This document shows, one piece after another, positions 11,947 through 23,139 of a stretch of DNA of 64,000 nt. Within the stretch, counting starts at the first letter, position 1. Each line of letters opens with the position of its first letter. The DNA comes from Melitaea cinxia (Eukaryota; Arthropoda; Insecta; Lepidoptera; Nymphalidae): assembly GCF_905220565.1 (NCBI RefSeq), contig NC_059402.1, positions 8,557,501 through 8,621,500 of the forward strand, in the 5' to 3' direction. The notes under the pieces are model-generated. The model saw only the letters and a list, made by a program, of their open reading frames with translations, made no database searches and was not told the origin of the DNA. The translations under genes were made by a program, and so were the position numbers.

Positions 11947-13137
11947 ATGGAATACTATATTTACCGAGATTGCTTTTATTATCAAGAGACGAGCCCGGCG
12001 GTGGATCCTGTCAGCTGTGCACGCCAGCGCAGCCCGCGTGAATGGCGACGTCCCCCGTCCCCGCCGTCGGCGCCGACGCCGCAGATGATCTCTACCGAAG
12101 AACTTGTAGAAGCTCTTCACCCGCATTTACTTTCAGAGGAGCGGATGTGGGCTCTGGGCTACCCTATGGAAATAGAGCCTAACTCTTGTAAAGCAGTAGT
12201 TTACGTCAATCCACCGCCTCGACCGAAACCGCAGTTTACTACTTTCGATGTTAATGCGCCGGAGTTTATACCCGGTGCCTCTCAAAACGATAGTGGCCGT
12301 GGATCATGGGGATCGACCCCTCGATCTGACAGTGATGAAGAAGCGGATGCAGTGGAACATTTGTGTGTTCGATGTGACAAAAAGTTTCGTGTGACGCGTG
12401 AAGGTGAATATTTACGCGAAGAACCTTGTGTATATCATTGGGGCCGTCTCAATGTTGACTCTAGACATTCATGTTGCAATGCACCGATAGGTTATAAGGG
12501 TTGCAGCACAACCAGATTTCATGTGTGGAATGGTACTAAGCCTGGTATGAATGGACCCCTCGAAGGATACGTTCGTGCGAAATCACCTCGCGGTGGTGTT
12601 TACGCCATTGATACAGAAATGTGCTATACAGCTGCAGGACTTGAACTTGCTAGTGTGGCTGTAATAGCGGCTGATGGACGTGTTGTGTACAGATCGCTAG
12701 TGAAACCTAGTTCAATTGTTGTTGATCACAACACACGTTTCTCAGGCATCAGGCCGCGCGACTTGGCGCGCGCGACTAAGACGCTGAGAGATGTACAGAA
12801 CGATATCTTAGGGTTCGTTGGAAGCGATACGATTTTAATTGGACATGCACTTGAGAACGACTTAAGGGCCTTGAAGTTGTTACATCATGCGGTGGTAGAC
12901 ACGTGTGCGATGTATCCCCATTCGCGAGGTTTCCCCTTAAGACGATCGTTACGTGCTCTCTGTGAAGAATTGCTTGGACGCAGCGTTCAGCAAAGCAGCT
13001 CCGGCCACTCTGCGTTAGAAGATGCACGCGCGGCGATGGATCTTGTTCTACTCAAAGTAAGCAATGATCGCGCTCAACAAAACTGGAGTTTAAATCCAAA
13101 TTTGCAACCATATGATCCTTTAATTAATTCCGCCTAA
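11947..13137 (+). CDS. REXO1: REXO1/GOR-family RNA exonuclease, DEDDh type, apparently single-exon
   Basis: The gene encodes 396 residues. ATG 11947 is chosen because it is the first ATG in the frame and sits in a strong context (CAACATGG). A basic, proline-rich N-terminus is followed by a PAM2-like motif at about 100-109 (FDVNAPEFIP). Next comes an acidic Ser/Asp stretch (113-134), then a Cys/His-rich region at 140-186 (CVRC, CVYHWGRL, SCCNAPIGYKGC) that matches the region preceding the nuclease domain in REXO1. The exonuclease domain spans about 217-372. Its metal-binding residues are D222 and E224 in AIDTEM, D305 in GHALENDLRAL, and H354 and D359 in SGHSALEDARAAM, so all five are present. 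The family removes 3' nucleotides from RNA using divalent metal. The protein is much shorter than vertebrate REXO1, lacking its long N-terminus. No intron is evident; it could be a retrogene-like copy, but its frame is intact. Confidence 0.92.
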   Translation: MEYYIYRDCFYYQETSPAVDPVSCARQRSPREWRRPPSPPSAPTPQMISTEELVEALHPHLLSEERMWALGYPMEIEPNSCKAVVYVNPPPRPKPQFTTFDVNAPEFIPGASQNDSGRGSWGSTPRSDSDEEADAVEHLCVRCDKKFRVTREGEYLREEPCVYHWGRLNVDSRHSCCNAPIGYKGCSTTRFHVWNGTKPGMNGPLEGYVRAKSPRGGVYAIDTEMCYTAAGLELASVAVIAADGRVVYRSLVKPSSIVVDHNTRFSGIRPRDLARATKTLRDVQNDILGFVGSDTILIGHALENDLRALKLLHHAVVDTCAMYPHSRGFPLRRSLRALCEELLGRSVQQSSSGHSALEDARAAMDLVLLKVSNDRAQQNWSLNPNLQPYDPLINSA

Positions 13138-13179
13138 ATTCGAGTGATAAGTGTTAAATGACAATAATGTGTTACGAAA

Positions 13180-13185
13180 AATAAA
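13180..13185 (+). terminator. Polyadenylation signal of the exonuclease gene
   Basis: AATAAA lies 43 nt after the stop codon. A second AATAAA at 13269-13274 could serve a longer transcript. Confidence 0.55.
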
Positions 13186-13944
13186 TTTGGACAATTTTAT
13201 TTTAAGTTTACTTATTACGTTGGCGGAGAGCGCGTACTGTGTATGTGCCTTCGAATTGCAAATACAGCAATAAACGTGATAATTTTTTACTAAATTTTGT
13301 TGTTTCCTTTTATTCCCTTAAAAATAAAGTTACATCGATAAAATTTGTAAGGTTTGTAGTAAAGTAAAATTCTTATAAAATCTATGACTTTAAAGTATTC
13401 ACTTGCAACTGTAAAATAATAAAGAAAGTATGTCATGATTAATGCAAACCTCATACGAGCTTATGTCTCCGTCATATGATAGAACACTTTCACTGCGCTG
13501 GATTTCACTGCTACATAACTAACGCTTGTTAACGTTGCTAGCGCAGAGGATTAGGTTGACTTTGTTGACTGAAAATTTAGTTCCTATTAAATGTACTAAT
13601 CTGTGACAAATGTGTTTAATTGATAGGAAAAGAGACATAATATTGACTGTAATAATAAATAATTACTGATTTAAATTTACAAAAAAGTCCTAGTAAATGT
13701 TTTCTGACCAATTTAGTTCGTAAGAAATTAGACAATAAAGAAAATCTATGAAATATTTTGTTACAATTGTACTTTAACTCGTAGGACAAATATACTTATT
13801 ATTGTGTAAGTATAATAATAAATACATGCCCATTTAAAATTAAAAAAAAAATCTTATTAAATGTTTTGTGACAAGTTTAATTGCTAGGATGAGAAATAGA
13901 ATGTTGTTTATAATAATAATAAACAAATAATAGTAATTTAATTG

Positions 13945-14062
13945 GTCCAACCCGCCTGCCCATTGTGGTGACTATGGGCAACACACGTGAGTTCATGCAA
14001 TTTTTGGCGCGAACTTGTGAAGGCCTATATCCAGCAGTGGACTGTGATAGGCTGAAGTGATG
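13945..14062 (+). repeat. LINE 3'-tail fragment
   Basis: It carries GCCCATTGTGGTGACTATGG, GGCGCGAACTTGTGAAGGCC and CCAGCAGTGGACTGTGATAG, then the GATGATGAT tail. It is the same family as 10219-10545, truncated at its 5' end. Confidence 0.8.
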
Positions 14063-14674
14063 ATGATATAGTAATTTGAAATTTACAAAAAAAAAATCTT
14101 GCTTGTGAGTTTTTCGAAGTTTGATGATTAATTAATTTCTGGGTCAAACATCTGTATTGAGAAAAATGACATCACGTTAATATCAATTAATATTATGCAT
14201 TTACAAATATTGTTATCAATATCTCCATACTACTATACAGAACTAGTACCAATCATATGTTCCATGTTACCTTGCCAAGTGACTAAGCGCTTATTGAACA
14301 GTGCTTTTTTTATTATTTTTCATCTGAGTCAGCTAAATGCTTTGCGGCTTCTAAGTAGGACGTCTCAGTCAAGCGTTCATCCTCGTATAAAATAACAAGT
14401 AATTTCGTCACATCACTCAGTTATACTTTAAATAACCGAGCACAAAATGTATCATACAATGTTAGGTTTTGAGGCATAGCTTGTGTAATTATACAGTATT
14501 AACGCACGGTCGCGTGTACCGAGCGAGCTTACATAATCTCTTACATAAACTAATGTTGAAAAGTAGAAGAGCCAATTTAATGATATCTCATATTTACTGT
14601 CGCATTTATCTTAAATAATTAGAAAAAATATATATAAAATTATGTTTACATTATTAGTTTACATCTAAAACTTT

Positions 14675-14952
14675 ATTAACCGCCTTCAAAAAAGAAGAAA
14701 GTTCAATTCGACTGTATTTTGGTGTTACCTCATATTTTTTTTACTGGGTATACTGATATAGATGATTTTTTTTAATCGAAAGGTGATGCGTGTCATTCCC
14801 ATTTAAATTTGATCAAGATATGGACTAGTACTTTTTGAGTTATCTCTAATTATGCACATTTATTTATTCGACTATTTTTTCGTCTTACCTACGCTGTATT
14901 TACTGGTCCATGTACTTGAAGTCATTTTTTTTTCGTTTGAAGTAAACATAAT
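14675..14952 (+). repeat. Family X copy
   Basis: It starts at TTAACCGCCTTCAAAAAAGA and includes TTCAATTCGACTGTATTTTG, CCCATTTAAATTTGATCAAG and TTTTTGAGTTATCTCTAATT. It ends near TCGTTTGAAGTAAACATAAT. The last part overlaps the segment duplicated from 1-290. Confidence 0.75.
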
Positions 14953-15110
14953 TATTTCAAATATCAATTTGGGATTGACATTAGAATAACATCGACAAGA
15001 GTAATGCTCCGCTGACCGGGTATCTTGAAACATGTTCGATAATACTAAATTTATTTGTTTAACTAAGTAGGTGCTCAATTTTTAATATCATAAGATTTAG
15101 CACAACGATA
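14827..15110 (+). repeat. Segment duplicated from 1-290
   Basis: Second copy of the 290-bp segment at the left window edge, direct orientation. GTAATGCTCCGCTGACCGGG and TTTATTTGTTTAACTAAGTA are identical in both. Homology ends at about 15110, where unrelated AT-rich sequence begins. Confidence 0.75.
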
Positions 15111-15379
15111 AATGATTAGACTTATAAACATTATTACAGAAATCATTAGCAATAAAATCATCGAGGGCGAATTTTTCGCGAATTTCCTTGATTGATAACA
15201 CTGACATGACTCAACTTACACGTTAGCTATCTTAATAATATTATCTAATCGTAAACTAAATTTAAATTTAGTATAATTTTGTTAACTCATAAGAATTCCA
15301 TGATCTACTTTATATTATATATAAACAAACCCGATGACTTCAATATCAAAAATCGTAATTGTTAGTCATTTATACTTCT

Positions 15380-15466
15380 GCGAAAGAGAATGCCGCTTAC
15401 AATACACAGCCAGTCAGCCACGTCATCGCTCGCAGCTCGCTGAATGTTCCTACACCCAAGATTACA
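15380..15466 (+). other. GC-rich block ending in a consensus splice donor, possible exon
   Basis: About 85 bp of balanced composition end at ...CAAGATTACA followed by GTAAGTATC, a near-perfect 5' splice site. An open frame covers the block (15334-15549), but the peptide is not recognisable. A short ATG frame starts near 15444 just before the donor. It could be a 5' exon of a plus-strand gene, conceivably TBL2 whose first exons are missing, but no sequence match supports that. Confidence 0.25.
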
Positions 15467-15722
15467 GTAAGTATCAAGTGTCTGGGTTACAACCACGACT
15501 AATTTTATTACATAACCCATATTTTATAATAGTTATCTACTGCAATTAATAATGAGGGTATAAAAATAATAAATATTATTTAAAAAAAAACTATAAATAA
15601 AGAAATATAATTATAATAAAAATCGTCAACACTAATTTATTATCAAAATACTCCTCATTTTTTGTTATGGTCAATGCTTGGACATAAAATTCATTTCTAA
15701 ATTAAACATAATTAGATAATTA

Positions 15723-15726
<4 letters not shown>

Positions 15727-15801
<75 letters not shown>
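15727..15801. repeat. (TA)n microsatellite
   Basis: An uninterrupted TA dinucleotide run of about 75 bp, the longest in the window. Confidence 0.95.
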
Positions 15802-15804
<3 letters not shown>

Positions 15805-15904
15805 TATAAAATTAAAATTTAATTCATAAGTTATAAATGTTAGTCTGAAATAATGTGTGATTATTAATCTCAGCTTTGTATGGTTTGTTTAACGTTAAAC
15901 AATA

Positions 15905-16075
15905 CGATACGAGGCAATTCGACCATGGCGCTTGCAGAGCTCGCCTCCGCGTCGATACTCTTTCACAATAACTTGCACAAAGTAAAGTTCTGTTTCGCCA
16001 TTGCACTTCGACACGCCTTTGATCCCCACCAAGACACCATGACGAGGTATCACACATAAAGTTTACCCACATAAG
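15905..16075. other. GC-rich island with open frames on both strands
   Basis: About 170 bp of mixed composition in AT-rich flanks. On the plus strand ATG 15925 in a strong context (GACCATGG) opens 44 codons to TAA at 16057-16059. On the minus strand an equally open frame reads through VSKCNGETELYFVQVIVKEY and stops near 15899. Neither peptide is recognised. The block could be an exon, a pseudogene or a relic of a mobile element. Strand cannot be decided. Confidence 0.3.
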
Positions 16076-16424
16076 TAGACAGATGACGAAAATCGAGATC
16101 TCTAAACTGTAATATACTTCGAAATATTGTAGAATCGTTGAGATAGCCGAAGAATGATTCTTAGTTACATAAATTTATATTTTAGCGACATGCAATTTAA
16201 AATTTGAATGTTATTAGGTATGTTACTACTTATACGTTTAAATTTAAACGAATCAACTTGGGTAGCTTTAGATGAGAATCGTCTACAATACAAAGAGACC
16301 TTGAATTCGGTACAGACGTTACTGACATGGACAAGTTTTTGTTTTGTGCCGTGTTTAAAAAATTGTAAAGCTTGTTATATGTAAATCGACTTTGGCAATG
16401 ATTAAATCATTCAAATTATGTAGC

Positions 16425-16530
16425 CGCGTAACGAGCAAGCGATGGCCGCGGAAGGTTTGTTGCTGTATATTGAAGTGACCCTACTTCCTAGTTTCCTTGA
16501 TGAGGCCAATGAACCGAGGGAAACGTAGAG
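16425..16530 (+). other. GC-rich block with a 28-codon ATG frame
   Basis: ATG 16442 opens 28 codons to TAG at 16526-16528 (deduced start MAAEGLLLYIEVTLLPSFLD). It lies about 370 bp beyond the previous GC-rich island. No donor of good quality follows and no family is recognised, so it may be an exon fragment or chance. Confidence 0.15.
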
Positions 16531-16939
16531 ACAAACGCACTTTGCTTACACTTTAAAACGTAAAACTATTAAAATCAGCTAAAATACGAAAACAGGAAAT
16601 CGAAGTGTCTAAAGTAACTGTCCGTTTTTGTTATTCAGATTGGAAGTTCGAACGCTTGTAACTAGGTCAAACTCTCCAATAGTGTCGCATTCTGAATATC
16701 AAGACTGTAATAAATACTTATATATCTTTACTGACCTATAAATTGGTACAGGTTTATTATTTATGTAATATAGTTAATTGTTATTATATCATCCTAGATT
16801 GATACAGGATCATTGGCAAAGTTTTGTAAATTTCGAAAATATAATAATGTTTAAGTAATGCAAATTATAGAATATATATTTGGACGGTTAGGTTAATTCA
16901 TGCTGGTATGACGTCTGGACCGTAATATAGATAATAATA

Positions 16940-16942
<3 letters not shown>

Positions 16943-16976
<34 letters not shown>
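16943..16976. repeat. (AT)n microsatellite
   Basis: A run of TA/AT dinucleotides of about 34 bp. Confidence 0.9.
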
Positions 16977-16980
<4 letters not shown>

Positions 16981-16982
16981 CA

Positions 16983-17080
16983 TAGTCTTGCTTTAGATAT
17001 TGTCACAAAGAAAAAAAAAACATTTTTGCTATTGCACATAACATTTATAACTAATGTGTGTGTTACTTTAATTAATATAA
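16983..17080 (+). repeat. Direct repeat with 17812-17905
   Basis: TAGTCTTGCTTTAGATATTG, a CACAAAGAAAA block and ATTGCACATAACATTTATAA recur at 17812-17905 with moderate divergence. The second copy lies next to the mariner relic, so this may be a shared element end. Confidence 0.5.
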
Positions 17081-17924
17081 TAATTAGGGTTAATAATAAT
17101 AAAAAAAAATATTATAATTTAATAAACGATAATAATAACAAAAAAGGTATAAAGAAAATAATTATTCGGGTACTTATACATTTTTTATTATGATATTTTA
17201 TTGATAAAAAAAACTACTGCTCAAAATTATCTTAACTTCTTCATTTTATTTAGAAGGATTTACAAAAAAAAATATAATAATTATTTATCGATCGATATAA
17301 TAATAATAATATCAAACTGCAATAATAATAACAGTCATCACGTAGACTATACATACATCAGACACTGTATAGTCATCATACATGACTATACATAAAAATC
17401 TTATGCTTTTTTAACGTTACATACGTTTTTTGCCGGCTAGGGTACCCCTCCGCAACGCCTTTTAAGGAACTTATTCGTTCCAAAAGTCTTATTTCTTTAG
17501 AGTAAACAAATCCCGTCAATAAACTTTCTATTGATTAAAACCTGTTTTAGTCATTACTCACCCGCTGCAATGTTGTGCTATTGTAGTTTATATTGTGTTA
17601 TATTCTGCGAAAAATATTTTTTTTGCTACCTGCAAGAGTTCAATGAAAGCCGCCGTGGGATCTTAACTAAATTTTGTTTTTTTTTTTTTTTTTGTTAAAT
17701 AGGTAAATTTTCATCGTCATGCTTATTATCCTTTCAACTTTTAAGTAATAAATATGTCTTATTGCTTTGTTTCGCATTTGCCGACCTGATTTGTGCCCAC
17801 TTCTATACATTGTCTTGCCCTAAATATTGTTACAAAGAAAAAAACATTTTTTTATTGCACGTAACATTTATTACTATTACAGTGCGTTAGTTTAATACAC
17901 TAATATAAAATCTTTAAAAAAATA

Positions 17925-18150
17925 TGAAGCTTATTCGAAGTAGTCTTCATTGGCTGCAATAGTCATTTAAAAGTTGAGGCCAGTTATCAATAGAAGCACG
18001 CACTTTTTCCATTGGAAAATTCTTCAACGCCAAATCGTATGAATTGTTTTTGGGACTCCGAATTATTTTGGCATTTAGAGCAAGCCATACTCCCTAAAAC
18101 TGATCATAAATCATAATCCAGCGGACTAAATCTTTTTGTCTAAATATTTA
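17925..18150 (-). pseudogene. Mariner (maT-like) transposase C-terminal fragment
   Basis: Read on the minus strand, about 60 codons match the C-terminus of mariner/maT-type transposases. VRASIDNWPQLL is the most conserved visible stretch, preceded by the region corresponding to the W-S-V-L-E and A-C-S-K-P-H blocks. In-frame stops and a degraded start show it is dead. The catalytic triad lies outside the fragment. Confidence 0.65.
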
Positions 18151-18229
18151 TTTTATTTTTATTTTATGATTTATTATTAAAGTAAAAATGCAACTGAGTG
18201 TTTTGTGAATATTTCAAGTGCCTACCTGT

Positions 18230-18482
18230 TGCCTTTATTGATATCGAGTAAAAAAGAACAAAAAAATCGCGTTTGTTGTATGGGACCTAAATATTTATTT
18301 TATTTTGTTTTTAGTATTTGTTGTTATAGCGGCAACAGAAATACATAATTTGTGAAAATTTGAACTGTCTAGCTATCGCGGTTCTTGAGATACAGCCTGG
18401 TGACAGGCAGACGGACGGACGGACACCTAAGTCCTAGTAATAGGGTCCCGTTTTTACCCTTTGGGAACGGAACCCTAAAAAA
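18230..18482 (+). repeat. Dispersed retroposon end (GGGTCCCGTTTTTACCCTTT family)
   Basis: It contains ATACAGCCTGGTGACAGGCA, the GACGGACGGACGGAC run and GGGTCCCGTTTTTACCCTTT, and ends GGAACGGAACCCTAAAAA. I know this repeat end from many lepidopteran sequences. It has no coding content. Confidence 0.7.
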
Positions 18483-20270
18483 TATATTAAAAGTACAAAA
18501 TAATATTTTTGTTTGTGTTTGTACGTATTTTTTGAAGCGAATCTAAAGTTTTTAAGCGCGTAAAATACATGTTGTGTTGTCATGTTCCTTCAAAATAAAC
18601 AAAATTATTATTTTTATGTTTCAGTTTATAAAATATATTTAATAATCTCGTTGTAAACACAGTAAATTTACACAGAGTATATTTATACAGAGTCCATGAT
18701 CAAATTGTCACCATCACCATCACATAGGTATGTGTGTATATATGTGTAATCGCTTTAGATGTATTTTTCTCCGGAATTATATCCCCATAAAATAAAATAA
18801 AGTAAAAACCAATTCTGAATTGGTTTCCAGATTATATACGACAAAATTTATACAAAGACGAATATAAGATACTTTTATACGAGTAAAAATAAAGTTAGTT
18901 AACACTAAAAGACACAAGTAGCATATTTAAAAAAAGTTTATATCATTTGTATAGAATAGCTACATTTAAAAAAGTTTCCGAGCTTTATAAAATAATTTGC
19001 AGTCTACTAAATAAAAAGATATTGTATAGTTTTTAATAAGTTGAATATTGTGTAGGGTTAGACAACTCCGCATGCGGAAACACCTCGCAATTGATTACTA
19101 GGTACAAGTATTTTTCGTATAGGTAGGTATTGTTAGTTGTCGTAATATTTTTTTATGAAATGATTGGTATAAATGAAATAACTTGAGTCACTTTGGTTTT
19201 ATGCTGCAATAATTGCAAATTACTTTCATCGTGTCCGGCCTTCCGTTTATCACCGATACTTTCGTAATAGTAATATAATGTAAAATCTCTTTAATGTTTG
19301 TACTTTTTACATTACATTGAATGTCTTACAATTACAACATATCGATTTTATAGTTCACTTTCATTTCTTTAATTTTATAAAAAATTTGCTGAACCTATTT
19401 AAGTTTCCCTAACACTTTTGTTTTAATATATAGAACGGTAAATGAAAGTTTAAGACGACTATAATAATTATAATAAAGGTCGTGTTATATCACAATTATA
19501 AATCAACTGTAAATGATTTTGCAATGAAACAAATTTATCAAAACACGAAATTCCCTTGACTCTGGTTCAAACGATAAGTTTATCATATTAGTTACATACG
19601 AAAAACTTTAGTAACAGCTGCATTACGATATCCAATAGTTGTTATTATACGCTCTATCGGTCAGTTACAGTCGCTTGTCCACAACTTTAGCGTGCTTAAT
19701 ATTGCGCTCGTAACTGCCTGAAATCTAGAGGCCTTGGTACAGTGACTCAGTTTCGATATCTCAGTGCTCTGGTGACCTTTAACTGGTTCCCGCATTTGTG
19801 CACGCTTACCTAGATTATTTACTTTAGTCACAATTTATTCCTACATTTCCTAAACAAGAAATTTATATCATAAAATTTAGACGGTTTAAATAATTATCAT
19901 TTCGGCTTAAAAGAAGAAGACTACAGTCTTGTCGGTAGAGCCGAATAAAATATAATGAAAATTTTCTTTTTTGATATTATAAAATTACATTTCGTGATTG
20001 ATTTACTGGGGAATTTGATTGGCTCGTTAGCAGTACTATTAGAGTTTAGAAGGAAGAGAAGTATTAGTAATCTAAATGATGAAAAAAAAAATTATCAGCT
20101 AATTCTAATAACTACTGTTCTAAATTGACCTGGATTGATGTCGGCGCGTGTTATTATTTATTAGACCTCGCGCGCAATATTTTGGCGTTACTGCTACTGA
20201 GCAGTGTTTCTTTACTCTTAACTCCTTTGGCTTCTTCTTCTTCTTTGGTATTCATTACTTACTTATACTA
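18483..20270. other. AT-rich intergenic sequence, nothing recognised
   Basis: Only short biased open frames occur. A mildly GC-richer stretch at about 19660-19820 has no long frame and no clear splice signals. Confidence 0.5.
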
Positions 20271-20625
20271 CTTCATCACAGCAGCCTTTCGCAGTCCACT
20301 ACTGGACATAGGCATCCACAAATTCACGCCAAAAATGGCGTGAACTCATGTTTTTTGCCCATAGTCACCACGCTGGGCAGGTGGGTTGGTGACCGCAGGG
20401 CTTGCGACCGCAGGGCTGGCTTTGTCGCACCGAAAACGCTGCTGCCCGTCTTCGGCCTGTGTATTTCAAAGCCAGCAGTTGGATAGTTATCCCGCCATCG
20501 GTCGGCTTTTTAAGTTCCAAGGTAGTAGTGGAACTGTGTTATCCCTTAGTCACCTCTTACGACACCCACGGGAAGAGAGGGGGTGGCTATATTCTTTGAT
20601 GCCGTAACCACACAGCATAAACTAC
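20271..20625 (-). repeat. LINE 3'-end copy
   Basis: An inverted counterpart of 10219-10545. It reads, in plus orientation, from TCGCAGTCCACTACTGGACA through CCACGCTGGGCAGGTGGGTT and GACACCCACGGGAAGAGAGG to a GCCGTAACCACACAGCAT end. It has a short internal duplication of GACCGCAGGGCT near 20390-20415. Several overlapping open frames here are repeat sequence. Confidence 0.85.
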
Positions 20626-21414
20626 TATATTCCGTTTTTTTGGTAGAGTCTTATTTGGTAAACAAACCCCTGTCGATCTTAATTCGGGTTTTTTTCCGCA
20701 TTTATCACTCACTTTCACAGCACATTACCTTACGGATATTTGTAAAATTCCATTTACTATTTATTTCACTAAAAATAAATATCAATTTATCATTTTAAAC
20801 ACAAAAAACTACTAAAATACGAATTCCGAGAGTACAGATAACTAATATTTTTGAATATGACATTTCAATTTATTTTTTTAAAAGGCAAATAGGGATGTGG
20901 TCATTATATTTTTAGAGATGAATGAGTATAAGTAAATGAACAGCATGAGCGATAAAATAGGCCGTTCTTTACCTATATTTTAAATTTTTACGAATTATAA
21001 TTTGTTAAATAATGTTACCGTAAAGCGATTTGTTATTAATTTGTTTTTGTTATTAATTGTTTTTTTTCTTATTTGTTATAAGTGTTGTGTAAAGTGTTCA
21101 TTGTAAAGGTTTTATTTTATGTTATGAATATTTCTCAATATCAATTTCACCCTGAACATATTTAACGCTATCCCATATAATATTAAAGTATACCACATAG
21201 CAATGGCATAAAAGTTTACTGTAGTTCACAGGAAAAAAAATTTGAGACTTTAGGATGAGACTAAGGATTACCCACTGAGAGCTTCGTGGAGAACAATGTT
21301 ATTAGTCCTTTTTTTTGATGTTAGAGAGAGTGTGCCGCCAGCGCAAGGTTTTTTATTCATAGTAAATACAAAGAATGTGACAATAATATTAATGCTTGGG
21401 GTCTCTCTAAGATA

Positions 21415-21740
21415 GGATTAGAAATGAGACTATCCGCGAGAGAACGAAAGTAACCGACATTGCCCACAAAATTACAAGTTGAAGTGGCAGTGGGCTGGCT
21501 ATCTGTGCTGCAGGACCGATAGTCGTTGGAGCAGACGGGTTCTGGAGTGGAGACCGCGTCTTGGCAAACGCAGTGTGGGACGTCCTCCGGCCCGTTGGAC
21601 CGACGATCTACGTAAAATTGTCGGTGTAGTCTGGATGAGGATTGCGGAAAACCGAGATGTTTGGCACGAACTTGGGGAGGCCTATGTCCAGCAGTGGACT
21701 GCAATAGGCTGAGCTGACTGACTGGCTGACAATAATAATA
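21415..21740 (+). pseudogene. LINE reverse transcriptase C-terminus plus 3' tail
   Basis: The frame at 21479-21712 matches the very C-terminal part of an RT protein abundant in lepidopteran LINEs: LKWQWAGYL, the RRTDSRW-like block, LEWRPRLGKRSVGRPPARW, TDDLRKIVG and the terminal LGEAYVQQW. Just upstream, RERTKVTDIAHKI continues the same protein in another frame, so at least one frameshift is present. The stop is followed directly by the AATAGGCTGAGCTGACTGAC tail. The frame shows that the dispersed CCAGCAGTGGACTGCAATAG tails are LINE 3' ends. The clade is not determined. Confidence 0.85.
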
Positions 21741-23139
21741 GGGCCGACTTTTTTTCTAGTCACAGGCGGCCCTATTTTGTTGTAATATTTATTTGTGGCG
21801 TCTTTTAACCGACCATTTCACATAAACGAAATATAAATTTGTTGCTTTTATGCTCGTTTTTTTATGCTCCATGCTAGATATTTATTTATTTTTTTTGTAA
21901 TTCTGTACCTCTACTAATTCTTAGCAAAAATATTCTATATATTATTAGGTTTTGAAATAATTTTAGCAATATGTTAGCGTTGAATATTTGAACATAAAAT
22001 GAATTTTATATTCGTCTATGGCTTATTAATATTGTTCATTAATTTGCTCTTTGTGTCACTACTGTACTTACAATATTACTCTATTCGTCTGTGGTCGGAA
22101 GTTCGCCATATTTGTTTACACAACACACACTTACTACTTACAAGAACTTAAATTTTAAACTCTTACGAAATTATTTTTTAAATGTTTTCAAGCATTTTAA
22201 GAAATGCATTATTATACCTACCTACTTAGTATTCTATTTTGTAAATTAATTGAATAATATAACACGTGAGCGTATCATCTTATTTTTATTATTCACTAGT
22301 GGTCGGCAATAGGTTGAAATTCGACCATAATTAAAAATTTAAATTGAAAATAAACAAAAAATTATGAAAATAAAGAACCTTTTTTTAAATATTTTCAATT
22401 GGACTACTAACTTTGACAATCTACAAAGAGTTTATAATATGTGGGTGTCAAATTCATGGTATATAGTTTGTGTAATGTTTTTGTTATTGATTTAATATAT
22501 TTTTATTCATAATTAAAAAAAATATTTTTTATTTATGTATTATTAGTATTTTTACAAAACAAAGCATTTTAAATGTAAAAGTAATTATACTATATGATAC
22601 TTCTAAAAAAGTAGAATTATGTTAAGTATACATGACGACTATCGTGGAGGAAAATCTTTGTCCCCCTTTTTACGAAAACTACGCGGACATTAGTTTATAC
22701 AGATAAGGAGTGCAGAAGGAGTGAGTGAAGAAGTACAACCGTGTATTTGACACACACACACACTGTTGTTTAATGTTCAAACTTATGATTTAACTAGTAA
22801 CTATTCAAAATATATTTATCAATCACTCTTACAGTTTTAAATATACCAGTATAGATTTAAATTACTTACCCAATATATATTTAATTTAACCATACAAAAA
22901 GCATACATAAGCTGTTACCCATTTTTTGTTCATGTTTTGGGTATATGGTTGCAAAAAATATAGCTGTTTTCATTTTTGAATAACATTGTTACTAAGAAGT
23001 AGAAAAAATGTCATTTAAAATTACCTTCGTATTAAAAAATAGGTAACAATATAGAAGAATAAAACAAAGGACTTTAAGGTTTTTTATATTACAAATTTTT
23101 CTGTATTGAAAAAGAGTTTGTGTAGGTATCTTTATATGG
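21741..23139. other. AT-rich intergenic sequence, nothing recognised
   Basis: Long AT-rich sequence with polyA and polyT runs. No coding segment with family similarity was found. Confidence 0.5.

Noticed and set aside
11818..12126. 102-codon minus-strand frame rich in Arg over the exonuclease 5' end
   Set aside because: It is antisense to the GC-rich start of the exonuclease gene; the composition is explained by the plus-strand codons.
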